NCBI GenBank assembly: GCA_964402115.1
Contig: CAYOBW010000331.1
Coordinates: 1-7,574 of the forward strand
Length of the DNA: 7,574 nucleotides
Direction of reading: 5' to 3'
DNA from: CAYOBW01 sp964402115
GTDB lineage: Bacteria > Verrucomicrobiota > Kiritimatiellia > UBA8416 > CAYOBW01
Positions within the stretch are counted from its first letter, which is position 1; each line of letters begins with the position of its first letter. The notes under the pieces were generated by a model. The model saw nothing but the letters and a program-made list of their open reading frames with translations. It had not been told where the DNA came from and made no database searches. Both the position numbers and the translations under genes were made by a program. Shown here piece after piece: positions 1 through 6,846 of the stretch.

Positions 1-54
1 GCGAAGGTGGACTACGTCGCCCTGCGCCGCACGCTGGGCGCCGCGCGCCGCTGA
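1..54 (+). CDS. 3' end of an unidentified gene (partial)
   Basis: Reading from base 1 gives 17 codons, AKVDYVALRRTLGAARR, closed by TGA at 52-54. The piece is short, basic and alanine/arginine-rich, and its codons nearly all end in G or C, as in the heparinase gene downstream. The start lies outside the window, so no family can be named. The stop is followed within 3 bp by the arms of a palindromic repeat, a common position for such elements just after a gene end. That the frame is coding is an inference from composition and position. Confidence 0.45.
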   Translation, partial: AKVDYVALRRTLGAARR

Positions 55-56
55 GA

Positions 57-223
57 GCGTTACGGGGTTTCGTAACGCCGCAGTGACGCAGTGGGGGGAG
101 GGCGCTAACGGCGGGGACCGCCGTCTCCACGCCTCGTCGCCTGCCCACGCGATGGAGACGGCCGTCCCCGGCCGTTACGCTCCATGTGGTCCCCTTGCGT
201 CACTGATGCGTTACAGGGTTTCG
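57..223. repeat. long imperfect palindrome with flanking direct repeat
   Basis: Arms 72-90 and 196-214 pair over 17 of 19 positions (gtaacgc, a 2-nt mismatch, cagtgacgca against its complement). Inside them, arms 106-129 and 153-177 pair almost completely, with one mismatch and one bulged base, around a loop at 130-152. The element is bounded by a 16-base direct repeat with one mismatch: gcgttacggggtttcg at 57-72 and gcgttacagggtttcg at 208-223. A local 8-bp stem (57-64 with 71-78, loop gggttt) follows the stop at 54 but has no T-run, so it is not a typical intrinsic terminator. The architecture resembles a MITE or REP-like element. No second copy is in this window, so its repeat status is inferred from structure. 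Confidence 0.65.
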
Positions 224-305
224 CCCATCCCGCTTGTGTGCGCGGAACTTTCCTGCTATGGGCGGGGGCGTTGAAGACCGCCCGGCGTTCGGGCGGCAGC
301 TGTTC

Positions 306-311
306 GGGAGG
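306..311 (+). promoter_or_regulatory. ribosome binding site for the heparinase-family gene
   Basis: GGGAGG lies 10 bases before the ATG at 322. It decides in favour of that start over the upstream in-frame ATG at 184, which sits inside the palindromic element and has no such site. Translation from 322 also begins directly with a signal peptide. Confidence 0.6.
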
Positions 312-321
312 CCTTTTGCGC

Positions 322-2169
322 ATGGACGTGAGAACCTGCTGGATCTGGCTGGCGGTCGCATACACCGCCGCGGCGGAGCCCGTGGCTTTCCCCCGCCCCG
401 CTCCCCACCCCCGGCTGCTTTTCACCAGCAATGACCAGCGCCGCGTGACGCAGCTTGCGACCTCCGAGCCGCTCTTGCAGGAGCTTATCCGCCTGAACCG
501 GAAGCACGCCGACGACCTGTTGCGCGCGGCGCCGCTTGAGTACCGCATCCCCGACGGCAAGCGCCTGCTCGGCGTCAGCCGCGACTGCATCGAGCGCGTG
601 CTCGTGCTCGCCATGGCCAGCCGCCTCACCGGCAACCGCCGTTACGCCGAGCGCGCGGCGCAGGAGATGCTCAACGCGGCGGCGTTCAAGGACTGGAACC
701 CTGCGCACTTCCTGGACACGGCGGAGATGACGGCAGCCCTGGCCCTCGGCTACGACTGGCTCTACGGAGCCCTGTCCGCCGACCAGCGCGTCGCCATCCG
801 CAAGGCCATCGTCAACCTGGGCTTGCAGCCGGGCTTGCGCTGCTACGAGAAGGGCAACTGGTGGGTGGCCTGCCATCACAACTGGAACCAGGTCTGCAAC
901 GGCGGGCTGCTGCTTGGCGCGCTGGCCCTGCAGGAGGACGAGCCGGCCGTCGCCGAGCCGGTCCTGCGTTTCGCGCTCGCGAGCATCACCAACGGGCTCA
1001 GCGTGTACGCGCCGGAAGGCGTTTACCCCGAGGGCCCGGGCTACTGGACCTACGGCACCACCTACACCGTGCTGACCATGGAAGCGCTGCGAACCGCCCT
1101 CGGGAGCGACTACGGCATCTCGCGCACGCGCGGCCTCGAGCGTACCACCTGGTACATCATGAACGTGCTGGGCCCCACGGACAAGGCGTTCAATTACGCC
1201 GACGGCCATGAGGGCACGGCGCCCGAGCCCGCGTTTCTGCGGCTGGCGACCCTGTACGGGCAGGCCGCCGCGCTGCGCTGGCACCGCGCCTTTCTGCAGC
1301 GGCGGCTCGCCGGGCGCAACCCGCCGCGCGACCGGTACGAACCGCTGGAAATCGCCTGGTACCAGCCCGCGCCCCCGCCGGCCACCCGCGCCCTGCCCCT
1401 CGACGCCGTGCTGCGCGGCCACCACGACATCCTCTGCCTGCGCGCGGCCTGGGATCGTCCCGACGCGCTCTTCGTCGCGTGCAAAGCGGGCCGCAACAAC
1501 ACCAACCACGGGCATCTCGACATCGGCACGTTCGTGCTCGACGCCGACGGGCAGCGGTGGGCGTGCGACCTCGGCGGCGACAACTACAACATGCCCGGAT
1601 ACTTCGGCCGGCAGCGGTGGGATTACTTCCGCAACAACACGCTCAGCCACAACACGCTGTCCATCGGCGGCGCCTCCCAGCCCCCCGACGCCGCGTGCCA
1701 GATTGTCGGCGCGGGATTCACGCCGGAGCAGTCCTGGGGGCTGCTCGACATGACGGACGCCTACCGCAAGCGCGCCACCCGCGTCCGCCGCGGGGTGCGA
1801 CTGCTCGACCGCCGCACGCTCCTGCTGCAGGACGAAGTGGAAGGCGCCACGGACCCGGTGCGCTGGGGCATGGTCACGCAGGCAAGCCTCCGCCTGGACG
1901 GGACCCGCGCGCGCCTGGAGCGCGGCGGACGCACGCTGACACTGCACCTGCTCGAACCGCCGGGAGCGGCATTCGCGGAGACCGCCACGCGTCCCCCCAC
2001 AGCCCAAGAAGACGCGAACCGGGGTACGCGGCTGCTGACCGTCACCGCGACGCCCCGCGCCGGCACGCCCCTGCGCATCGTGGTCTGGTGCGTGCCCGGC
2101 TCCGTGGTCGCCCCGGAGGGTCCCACCCTGGAGCCCCTCGACGCCTGGAACCGCTCCGCCCGTCCGTGA
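322..2169 (+). CDS. secreted heparinase II/III-family polysaccharide lyase
   Basis: A 615-residue protein. Residues 1-18 (WIWLAVAYTAAA, cleavage probably near A18/E19) look like a Sec signal peptide, so export is expected. Residues ~25-330 match the alpha-helical toroid of this family, with DWNPAHFLDTAEM (from 124), ACHHNWNQ (H185, H186, N187) and YPEGPGYWTYG (Y235, E237, Y244). Residues ~375-600 match the beta-rich heparinase II/III C-terminal domain, with NHGHLDIGTF (N395, H396, H398, D400) followed by a DLGGDNY segment. These lyases cleave uronate-containing polysaccharides by beta-elimination using His/Tyr; the H186, Y244 and H398 regions are the likely catalytic sites. The substrate (heparan, alginate, ulvan-like or other) cannot be read from the sequence. 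The last seven residues, WNRSARP, lie inside a duplicated block. The gene is strongly GC-rich and stands alone, tail to tail with a VOC gene 30 bp away. Confidence 0.9.
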   Translation: MDVRTCWIWLAVAYTAAAEPVAFPRPAPHPRLLFTSNDQRRVTQLATSEPLLQELIRLNRKHADDLLRAAPLEYRIPDGKRLLGVSRDCIERVLVLAMASRLTGNRRYAERAAQEMLNAAAFKDWNPAHFLDTAEMTAALALGYDWLYGALSADQRVAIRKAIVNLGLQPGLRCYEKGNWWVACHHNWNQVCNGGLLLGALALQEDEPAVAEPVLRFALASITNGLSVYAPEGVYPEGPGYWTYGTTYTVLTMEALRTALGSDYGISRTRGLERTTWYIMNVLGPTDKAFNYADGHEGTAPEPAFLRLATLYGQAAALRWHRAFLQRRLAGRNPPRDRYEPLEIAWYQPAPPPATRALPLDAVLRGHHDILCLRAAWDRPDALFVACKAGRNNTNHGHLDIGTFVLDADGQRWACDLGGDNYNMPGYFGRQRWDYFRNNTLSHNTLSIGGASQPPDAACQIVGAGFTPEQSWGLLDMTDAYRKRATRVRRGVRLLDRRTLLLQDEVEGATDPVRWGMVTQASLRLDGTRARLERGGRTLTLHLLEPPGAAFAETATRPPTAQEDANRGTRLLTVTATPRAGTPLRIVVWCVPGSVVAPEGPTLEPLDAWNRSARP

Positions 2170-2199
2170 CGGGGGACACCCCGACGCTCGCCCGCATGC

Positions 2200-2598
2200 T
2201 CAGGCCGGAACCATCGGCGTCTGCCGCCGGCAGAACTGGATCGGCACGCCCCAGGGATCGCGCAAGGTCGCAATCTCGTCGCCGTTGGCGCCCGCCGCGG
2301 GGCCGGAAATCACCGACGCGCCGGCCTGCACGAGCCGCTCGGTCGTGCCCCGCACGTCATCGCACAGGAACGCAATGTGAAACGTCAGCGGGTCCTGAGC
2401 GGCGTAATCCGGCACGGGAACGGAGGGATTGCGGTAGATCTCGAGCATGACCCGCCCGCCGGCATCGGCGATGAAGCGCACCGGCGCGGGCATATCGGCG
2501 CCGCGCCGGACCGTGAACCCCAGGTGTTGCGCGTACCAGTCGGCCATCGCGGCCGGATCCTTGACTTGAAAGCCCACGTGCTCGATCCGCATGCTCAT
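2200..2598 (-). CDS. VOC (glyoxalase/bleomycin-resistance fold) protein, copy 1
   Basis: A 132-residue protein, normal for a single-module VOC protein with two beta-alpha-beta-beta-beta halves. The first half starts with IEHVGFQVKDPAAMADWY and the second with LTFHIAFLCDD. Metal-ligand positions of the superfamily are visible as H7, E53 and H74. The fourth, usually Glu in a DPWGxxIE motif, is Gln here (Q121 in DPWGVPIQF). VOC members include lyases, isomerases, dioxygenases and antibiotic-binding proteins, so no reaction is assigned. It has no signal peptide and should be cytoplasmic. The start at MSM is chosen because the first beta-strand begins at once and AGGGAG precedes it by 9 bases. The open frame continues upstream, but that part is low-complexity and not kept in the second copy. 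It converges on the heparinase gene and diverges from the GH106-like gene. Confidence 0.88.
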   Translation of the reverse strand: MSMRIEHVGFQVKDPAAMADWYAQHLGFTVRRGADMPAPVRFIADAGGRVMLEIYRNPSVPVPDYAAQDPLTFHIAFLCDDVRGTTERLVQAGASVISGPAAGANGDEIATLRDPWGVPIQFCRRQTPMVPA

Positions 2599-2607
2599 CG
2601 GTTGTAT

Positions 2608-2613
2608 CTCCCT
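2608..2613 (-). promoter_or_regulatory. ribosome binding site, VOC copy 1
   Basis: On the minus strand this reads AGGGAG, 9 bases before the ATG whose complement is at 2596-2598. The same site is conserved in copy 2. It supports the MSM start over longer upstream starts. Confidence 0.55.
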
Positions 2614-2810
2614 GCCTGCGCCTGCCGGCAACCCCGATCCTGCCGTTTCCGCGCGGTCGCCCATGCTGGCACATCGCCACCCACGGGCGCAACTGAGATC
2701 GAAACGGCCGTGGAGAGTGCCAGGCAAACTATCCGACCGCACCAATCCCTCCCGTGGCGACTGCGTCCTGGCCGCGCCATCCACGGCTGAAACAGCGATT
2801 GTCTCGCATC

Positions 2811-3049
2811 GTGCTGACTGATAGCACCATGCAACTCGCCACAAAGCACCTGCCGCTGCATCGCACGCGCCTCGCACCCTTGTGTCGCGCGGCTCGTGAG
2901 GACACTCGCCCTCCCTCGCGGTGTTATACAGGCCGCCTGGAATCGCACCGGGAGGGCGACGCTCCGCGGAGCCGCGTGCGAGGCGGGCGTATTGGTGGCA
3001 AAGCGTCTACCGCGTAACTGGAAGGTCCAGTTCGCTCGGCGGGGGTGCG
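2811..3049. repeat. composite non-coding repeat, unit 1
   Basis: This spacer shares an ordered set of modules with 7179-7440. First comes a leader (gtgctgactgatagcacc, then atgcaactcgccacaaagc), matching 7179-7220 with scattered changes. A 128-base block (2864-2991) follows that is identical to 7249-7376. The unit ends with aactggaaggtccag at 3016-3030 and a weaker match to about 3049. The spacing between leader and core differs between units (53 versus 70 bases). Nothing in it looks coding. With the VOC upstream sequence, it accounts for most of the 544-bp gap between the VOC and GH106-like genes; 2734-2810 and 3050-3142 hold nothing I recognise. Confidence 0.85.
2868..2985. repeat. 118-bp palindromic core element, copy 1
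   Basis: The ends form a 10-bp perfect inverted repeat (cgcctcgcac at 2868-2877, gtgcgaggcg at 2976-2985). Going inward, gcggctc (2889-2895) pairs with gagccgc (2969-2975), and tcgccctccc (2906-2915) pairs with gggagggcga (2950-2959). After a 4-nt bulge on the left, ggtg then pairs with cacc. The apex holds a small cagg/cctg stem. The unit can thus fold into one long interrupted hairpin on either strand, with a further 12-base palindrome, gctccgcggagc, at 2961-2972. It may be a MITE/REP-like DNA element or a structured RNA; the sequence alone does not decide. Confidence 0.75.
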
Positions 3050-3142
3050 CCCACACACGGCGGTTCTGCTTGCCTTTTCACCCGCAACGCCGCACTCTAT
3101 TTCCCAGAAACGCTACACGAATAGAAACACGCCGCCATTATC

Positions 3143-6100
3143 ATGAGATCCTATCAACGCACCTCATGTTCACCCATCGCATGGCGACTTCCTTCCCTCC
3201 TGCTTGCTGCCGCCGCCGCCCTACAGGGCAGCCTCTCGCACGGCCGTGAAATCGTCAGTGCCGCTCCGCCTGCCGGAAATGTGGCGGCGCATGCCAGGGC
3301 TGCAGACCGGCTATCACCGGCTGCGTTCAGCGAGCCGCCCCTCAATGCGCGGCCAGGTTCGTTTTGGGATTGGCTCAATGGGGCCATCACCAAGGAGCAG
3401 ATCACCCGCGATTTGGAGGCGATGAAAAGGGGCGGCATGCGCGGTGGCGAGATTTGGGACGTGGCCGCTTGCGCCGATCCCGATGGACGGGTACCTGCCG
3501 GTCCGGCGTTCCTCGGACCGGAGTCCGCACAGCTCATCGCCCATGCGATTCGCGAGGCGGACCGCCTTGGCTTGGAGCTCGGCATTGTTGCCTCAAGCGG
3601 ATGGAATGCGGGCGGCAGTTGGGTCACGCCGGAGCACGCCGGCAAGGGGCTCTTTCAAACAAGCACCGCGGTGACCGGTCCCAAGGAGTTCCAGGAGGAA
3701 CTGCCACTGCCCGCATTGCCGGAACATTGCCCGCGGGATGCCCAGGGGCGGCCCGCCTATCTGCGCGAAGTCGCGGTGTTGGCAGTGCCTCATGACAAGG
3801 CGAAAACGCTCGCGGATGTGAACCAGGTGATTGACCTGACGAAGATGATGGATCCCGCTGGCAAGGTGCGATGGAAAGTGCCTGCGGGTGATTGGGACAT
3901 CCTCCGTTTTGTTTGCATGAATCACGGACAGCGCTTGATCGTGCCAAGTCCGAACTCCGACGGCCCGATGATCGATTTCTTTGATCCGCGTGCCACGGAG
4001 TTTCATCTCCAGCACATTCTCTCCACCATTCTCAAGGAACTGGGACGCGAGTCGTTCGAGGGAACGAGTTTCAAGACGCTTGAGTTCGACAGCATGGAAC
4101 TGGACGGGTTCACGCCCTGGAACGGGAACATGGCCGCCGAGTTTGAACGGCGTGTCGGCTATCCGGTGATCCGGTTCCTGCCGGTGCTCGCCGGATGGAA
4201 GCTGAAGGATGGCGCGGCCGGGCAGCAGTTTCTTTACGATTGGCGCAAGTTCGTCAGCGATCTGCTGATTGATTCGCACTATGTGACTGGCCGGAAGTTC
4301 CTCGCGCCCCACGGCGTGAAGCTCATCGCCGAGTCGGGTGGCCCCGGCCCACCGATCTGGGACTCCAATCCGGTGGATGGGATTAAGGCACTCGGGGCGG
4401 TTGATATTCCACGGGGCGAGTTCTGGAACAGGCATCGCGGAATCTTCCTGGTCAAGGAGATCGCTTCCGCCGCGCATGTCTATGACAAACGTCTGGTGGA
4501 TGCGGAATCATTCACGACTTGGCGGCGCTGGGTCGATGGGCCGCTGAATCACAAGCGACTTGCGGATCGGGCGCTGTGCGAAGGATTGAACTGCTTTTCG
4601 TTTCACACCTTCGCCAGTTCACCGCCCGAGGCTGGGCTGCCGGGCTGGGCCTATCATGCCGGCACCGATGTCAATCCATCGGCCACCTGGTGGCCCATGG
4701 CAGGCGGCCTGATGGACTACTTGGCGCGGTGCTCATACATGCTGCGCCAAGGCTGGTTTGTGGCCGATGTGTGTTACTTTTACGGCGATCAGGCGCCGAA
4801 CTTCTACCCGCCGTTGTGCAATGTGCCTGAGAAGCCATTATTGGAGGGACTCGATCCGCGCCACGACTATGACGTCTGTTCGTCAGAGGTAATCCTCAAG
4901 CGGATGCGGGTGGAAGAGGGACGGATCCAGCTGCCGGACGGAATGAGTTATGCGGTGCTGGTGCTGCCCGAGCAGGATCAGATCCCAGCCGAGGTTCTCG
5001 CCAAGATTCATGAGTTGGTCGCGGACGGGGCAACCGTAATCGGGCACCAGAAGCCGTCTCGCGCTCCCGGCTTGAAAGATCAGCAAACAGAAACCGCAAG
5101 AGTGGAGCAGCAGGTCAAGGCACTTTGGGGACACGGTGAAGCGTCAGACAAACAGCAAGAGTCAGCGGTTCTGATCCGGCCGATCGTTAAGGGGCGGTTT
5201 GTCATTGCCCGCGACCGCAGTGCTGCACTGCGGAAAATTGGAGTCGCCGGGGATTTCGAAATCGTTGGACGCAGTGAGAAAGATCTGGGACCGCTGGACT
5301 TCATCCATCGGAAGACCACCGAGGATGAGTTCTACTTCATCAGCAACAAGACGATGCTTCCACAGACGCTGACCTGCCGGTTCCGGGTGGCGGCGGAAGC
5401 CAGAGGACTCGCGCCTGAGTTCTGGTGGCCTGATTCGGGACGCCGCAGTGCTTGTCGCGGTTGGAGGAGTCTCGCCAGCGGCCAGACCGAACTGCCGGTG
5501 ACGCTTGGACCGGCGGGCTCGGTATTCGTCGTCTTCCGGAAAGCCGACGCCGCACCGGATGCCGTCGCCCGCGACACCTTCGTGCCGGCGGAGACTCCCG
5601 CACCGCTGGCCCTCGACAGCTCCTGGCAAGTCGAGTTCCCGAAAGGCTGGGGCGCGCCGCCAACAACAACCTTCGCGAAATTGCAGAGCTGGACGGAGTC
5701 CGACAACGAAGGGATCCGGTTCTTCTCGGGCATCGCCACCTATCGAAAAACCTTCGAGGTGCCGGAATCATTGGACAAACAGAAACAGCTCTTCCTCGAA
5801 CTTGGGGACCTGGCGGAAATCGCCGAGGTCACGCTCAACGGTAAGCGCCTTGGGCTGGTGTGGTTGCCGCCCTACCGCATCGATGTTTCCGGTGCGGTGC
5901 GTGCTGGAGCGAATCAGCTGGAGATCCGCGTTGCCAACCTCTGGGCAAATCGGCTCAACGGAGATTCGCTGCTGCCCGAGTCGGAGCGCTTTACGCGCAG
6001 CAACCTTGATCGGATCCAGACCGACCCGACGTCGGACAGCTCCTATGGCCGCGTTCCCGGCGGCAAGACACGGCCCAATTACACCAAGACCCCGCCACTG

Positions 6101-6151
6101 ATGAAATCCGGCCTGTTCGGGCCGGTGCGGATCATTACGCCCAGGCAATAG
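3143..6151 (+). CDS. secreted GH106-like glycoside hydrolase (putative alpha-L-rhamnosidase)
   Basis: A 1002-residue protein, the usual size for GH106. Residues ~10-34 (LPSLLLAAAAALQGSLSHG) look like a signal peptide. The N-terminal domain opens with the family's typical PPLNARPGSFWDWLNGAI (from 65) and EQITRDLEAMKRGG. The core carries FDSMELDG (D316, E319), AESGGPGPP (E397) and DAESFT (E455). E319 and E455 are my best guess for the catalytic acid pair because the spacing resembles that known for characterised GH106, but this is not proven. Residues ~820-990 form a GH2-like sugar-binding beta-sandwich (GIRFFSGIATYRKTFEVP from 857; VWLPPYRID from 906). GH106 enzymes release alpha-L-rhamnose by inversion; related untested clades may use other sugars. 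The start at 3143 is the only Met before the domain, but no clear Shine-Dalgarno precedes it. Its codons are clearly less GC-biased than those of the heparinase gene. Confidence 0.85.
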   Translation: MRSYQRTSCSPIAWRLPSLLLAAAAALQGSLSHGREIVSAAPPAGNVAAHARAADRLSPAAFSEPPLNARPGSFWDWLNGAITKEQITRDLEAMKRGGMRGGEIWDVAACADPDGRVPAGPAFLGPESAQLIAHAIREADRLGLELGIVASSGWNAGGSWVTPEHAGKGLFQTSTAVTGPKEFQEELPLPALPEHCPRDAQGRPAYLREVAVLAVPHDKAKTLADVNQVIDLTKMMDPAGKVRWKVPAGDWDILRFVCMNHGQRLIVPSPNSDGPMIDFFDPRATEFHLQHILSTILKELGRESFEGTSFKTLEFDSMELDGFTPWNGNMAAEFERRVGYPVIRFLPVLAGWKLKDGAAGQQFLYDWRKFVSDLLIDSHYVTGRKFLAPHGVKLIAESGGPGPPIWDSNPVDGIKALGAVDIPRGEFWNRHRGIFLVKEIASAAHVYDKRLVDAESFTTWRRWVDGPLNHKRLADRALCEGLNCFSFHTFASSPPEAGLPGWAYHAGTDVNPSATWWPMAGGLMDYLARCSYMLRQGWFVADVCYFYGDQAPNFYPPLCNVPEKPLLEGLDPRHDYDVCSSEVILKRMRVEEGRIQLPDGMSYAVLVLPEQDQIPAEVLAKIHELVADGATVIGHQKPSRAPGLKDQQTETARVEQQVKALWGHGEASDKQQESAVLIRPIVKGRFVIARDRSAALRKIGVAGDFEIVGRSEKDLGPLDFIHRKTTEDEFYFISNKTMLPQTLTCRFRVAAEARGLAPEFWWPDSGRRSACRGWRSLASGQTELPVTLGPAGSVFVVFRKADAAPDAVARDTFVPAETPAPLALDSSWQVEFPKGWGAPPTTTFAKLQSWTESDNEGIRFFSGIATYRKTFEVPESLDKQKQLFLELGDLAEIAEVTLNGKRLGLVWLPPYRIDVSGAVRAGANQLEIRVANLWANRLNGDSLLPESERFTRSNLDRIQTDPTSDSSYGRVPGGKTRPNYTKTPPLMKSGLFGPVRIITPRQ

Positions 6152-6216
6152 CGAGACTTGACTGGAACCGCTCCGCCCGTCCATGACGGGTGACACCTTG
6201 ACGCCGACCGGGATGC

Positions 6217-6615
6217 TCAGGCCGGAACCATCGGCGTCTGCCGGCGGCAGAACTGGATCGGCACGCCCCAGGGGTCGCGCAGGGTCGCAATCTCGTCGCC
6301 GTTGGCGCCCGCCGCTGGGGCTGAAATCACCGACGCGCCGGCCTGCACGAGCCGCTCGGTCGTGCCCCGCACGTCATCGCACAGGAACGCAATGTGAAAC
6401 GTCAGCGGGTCCTGAGCGGCGTAATCCGGCACGGGAACGGAGGGATTGCGGTAGATCTCGAGCATGACCCGCCCGCCGGCATCGGCGATGAAGCGCACCG
6501 GCGCGGGCATATCGGCGCCGCGCCGGACCGTGAACCCCAGGTGTTGCGCGTACCAGTCGGCCATCGCGGCCGGATCCTTGACTTGAAAGCCCACGTGCTC
6601 GATCCGCATGCTCAT
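6217..6615 (-). CDS. VOC (glyoxalase/bleomycin-resistance fold) protein, copy 2
   Basis: A 132-residue intact paralogue of the protein at 2200-2598. It differs by one residue (Ala instead of Gly at 99); five further base changes are synonymous. The same candidate ligands H7, E53, H74 and Gln at 121 are present, as is the same ribosome binding site. It is likewise cytoplasmic with unknown substrate. It converges on the GH106-like gene with 65 bp between stops. An intact frame with mostly silent changes suggests either a very recent duplication or retained function in both copies. Confidence 0.87.
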   Translation of the reverse strand: MSMRIEHVGFQVKDPAAMADWYAQHLGFTVRRGADMPAPVRFIADAGGRVMLEIYRNPSVPVPDYAAQDPLTFHIAFLCDDVRGTTERLVQAGASVISAPAAGANGDEIATLRDPWGVPIQFCRRQTPMVPA

Positions 6616-6624
6616 CGGTTGTAT

Positions 6625-6630
6625 CTCCCT
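6625..6630 (-). promoter_or_regulatory. ribosome binding site, VOC copy 2
   Basis: AGGGAG on the minus strand, 9 bases before the start codon, identical in sequence and spacing to copy 1. Confidence 0.55.
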
Positions 6631-6724
6631 GCCTGCGCCTGCCGGCAACCCCGATCCTGCCGTTTCCGCGCGGTCGCCCATGCTGGCACATCGCCACCCA
6701 CAGACGCAACTGGGATCGTGGAGA

Positions 6725-6846
6725 GTGCCAGGCAGATTATCTACTGGAAAACTGGAAGGTCCAGCGCACTCGGCACGGGTGCGATGTCAACGGTGGCACG
6801 GATCTCATCCACCGACACGGTAACTGGGAGCGGGGGCGTCTCGCCC
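6725..6846. repeat. non-coding repeat module with the ggaaggtccag motif, copy 1
   Basis: This module matches 7383-7513. It starts gtgccaggcagattatct, contains ctggaaaactggaaggtcc (6744-6762), then cacgggtgcgatgtcaacgg, and ends taactgggagcgggggcgtc (6821-6840). The other copy has about 9 extra bases near 7470-7485. I count six substitutions in the first ~86 bases. Its first 17 bases also belong to the end of the segmental repeat, so that duplication ends at or inside this module. The motif ctggaaggtccag is itself a small inverted repeat (ctgga, agg, tccag). Confidence 0.85.

Larger units (their letters stand above)
2145..2733. repeat. segmental direct repeat, copy 1 (heparinase tail plus VOC gene)
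   Basis: This block matches 6162-6741 at a constant offset of 4017 bases until a 9-base insertion (gaaacggcc, about 2701-2709) present only here. By eye there are 21 substitutions. Nine are in 2161-2199, six in the 3' end of the VOC gene (2227-2305), none in 2306-2684, and six after that. The left edge falls within the last eight codons of the heparinase gene; the right edge lies ~135 bp upstream of the VOC start. The repeat is same-orientation and brackets the GH106-like gene. Confidence 0.93.
6162..6741. repeat. segmental direct repeat, copy 2
   Basis: Counterpart of 2145-2733. It starts 11 bases after the GH106-like stop with the same seven heparinase tail codons and TGA (6163-6186), here orphaned from any lyase. 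It then carries the complete VOC gene and its leader. The stretch 6323-6701 is base-for-base identical to 2306-2684. Beyond about 6741 the copies part: this one runs into the aactggaaggtccag repeat module, copy 1 into unrelated spacer. Confidence 0.93.

Noticed and set aside
57..78. Intrinsic terminator after the first gene (8-bp stem, loop gggttt)
   Set aside because: No T-run follows the stem, and the arms are part of the larger palindromic element.
184..321. Longer N-terminus for the lyase, starting at 184
   Set aside because: The first 46 codons overlap the palindromic element, lack a ribosome binding site and would bury the signal peptide. ATG 322 has GGGAGG at the right distance.
256..2007. 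A 583-codon open frame on the minus strand across the lyase gene
   Set aside because: It is the complement of a highly GC-biased gene, where stop codons are rare. Its translation is low-complexity (Gly, Ala, Val, Arg) with no motif, while the plus strand has clear heparinase family motifs.
2599..2877. N-terminal extension of VOC copy 1 (225 residues in total)
   Set aside because: The extra residues have no family match, the equivalent region of copy 2 diverges, and the fold begins at MSMRIEHVGF with its own ribosome binding site.
3070..3101. A sigma-70-like promoter for the hydrolase (ttgcct and tctatt)
   Set aside because: The spacing is about 20 bases and both boxes are weak, so it cannot be supported by eye.
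2145..6741. Composite transposon with the VOC blocks as insertion sequences
   Set aside because: The blocks encode a VOC protein, not a transposase, and show no terminal inverted repeats or clear target duplications.
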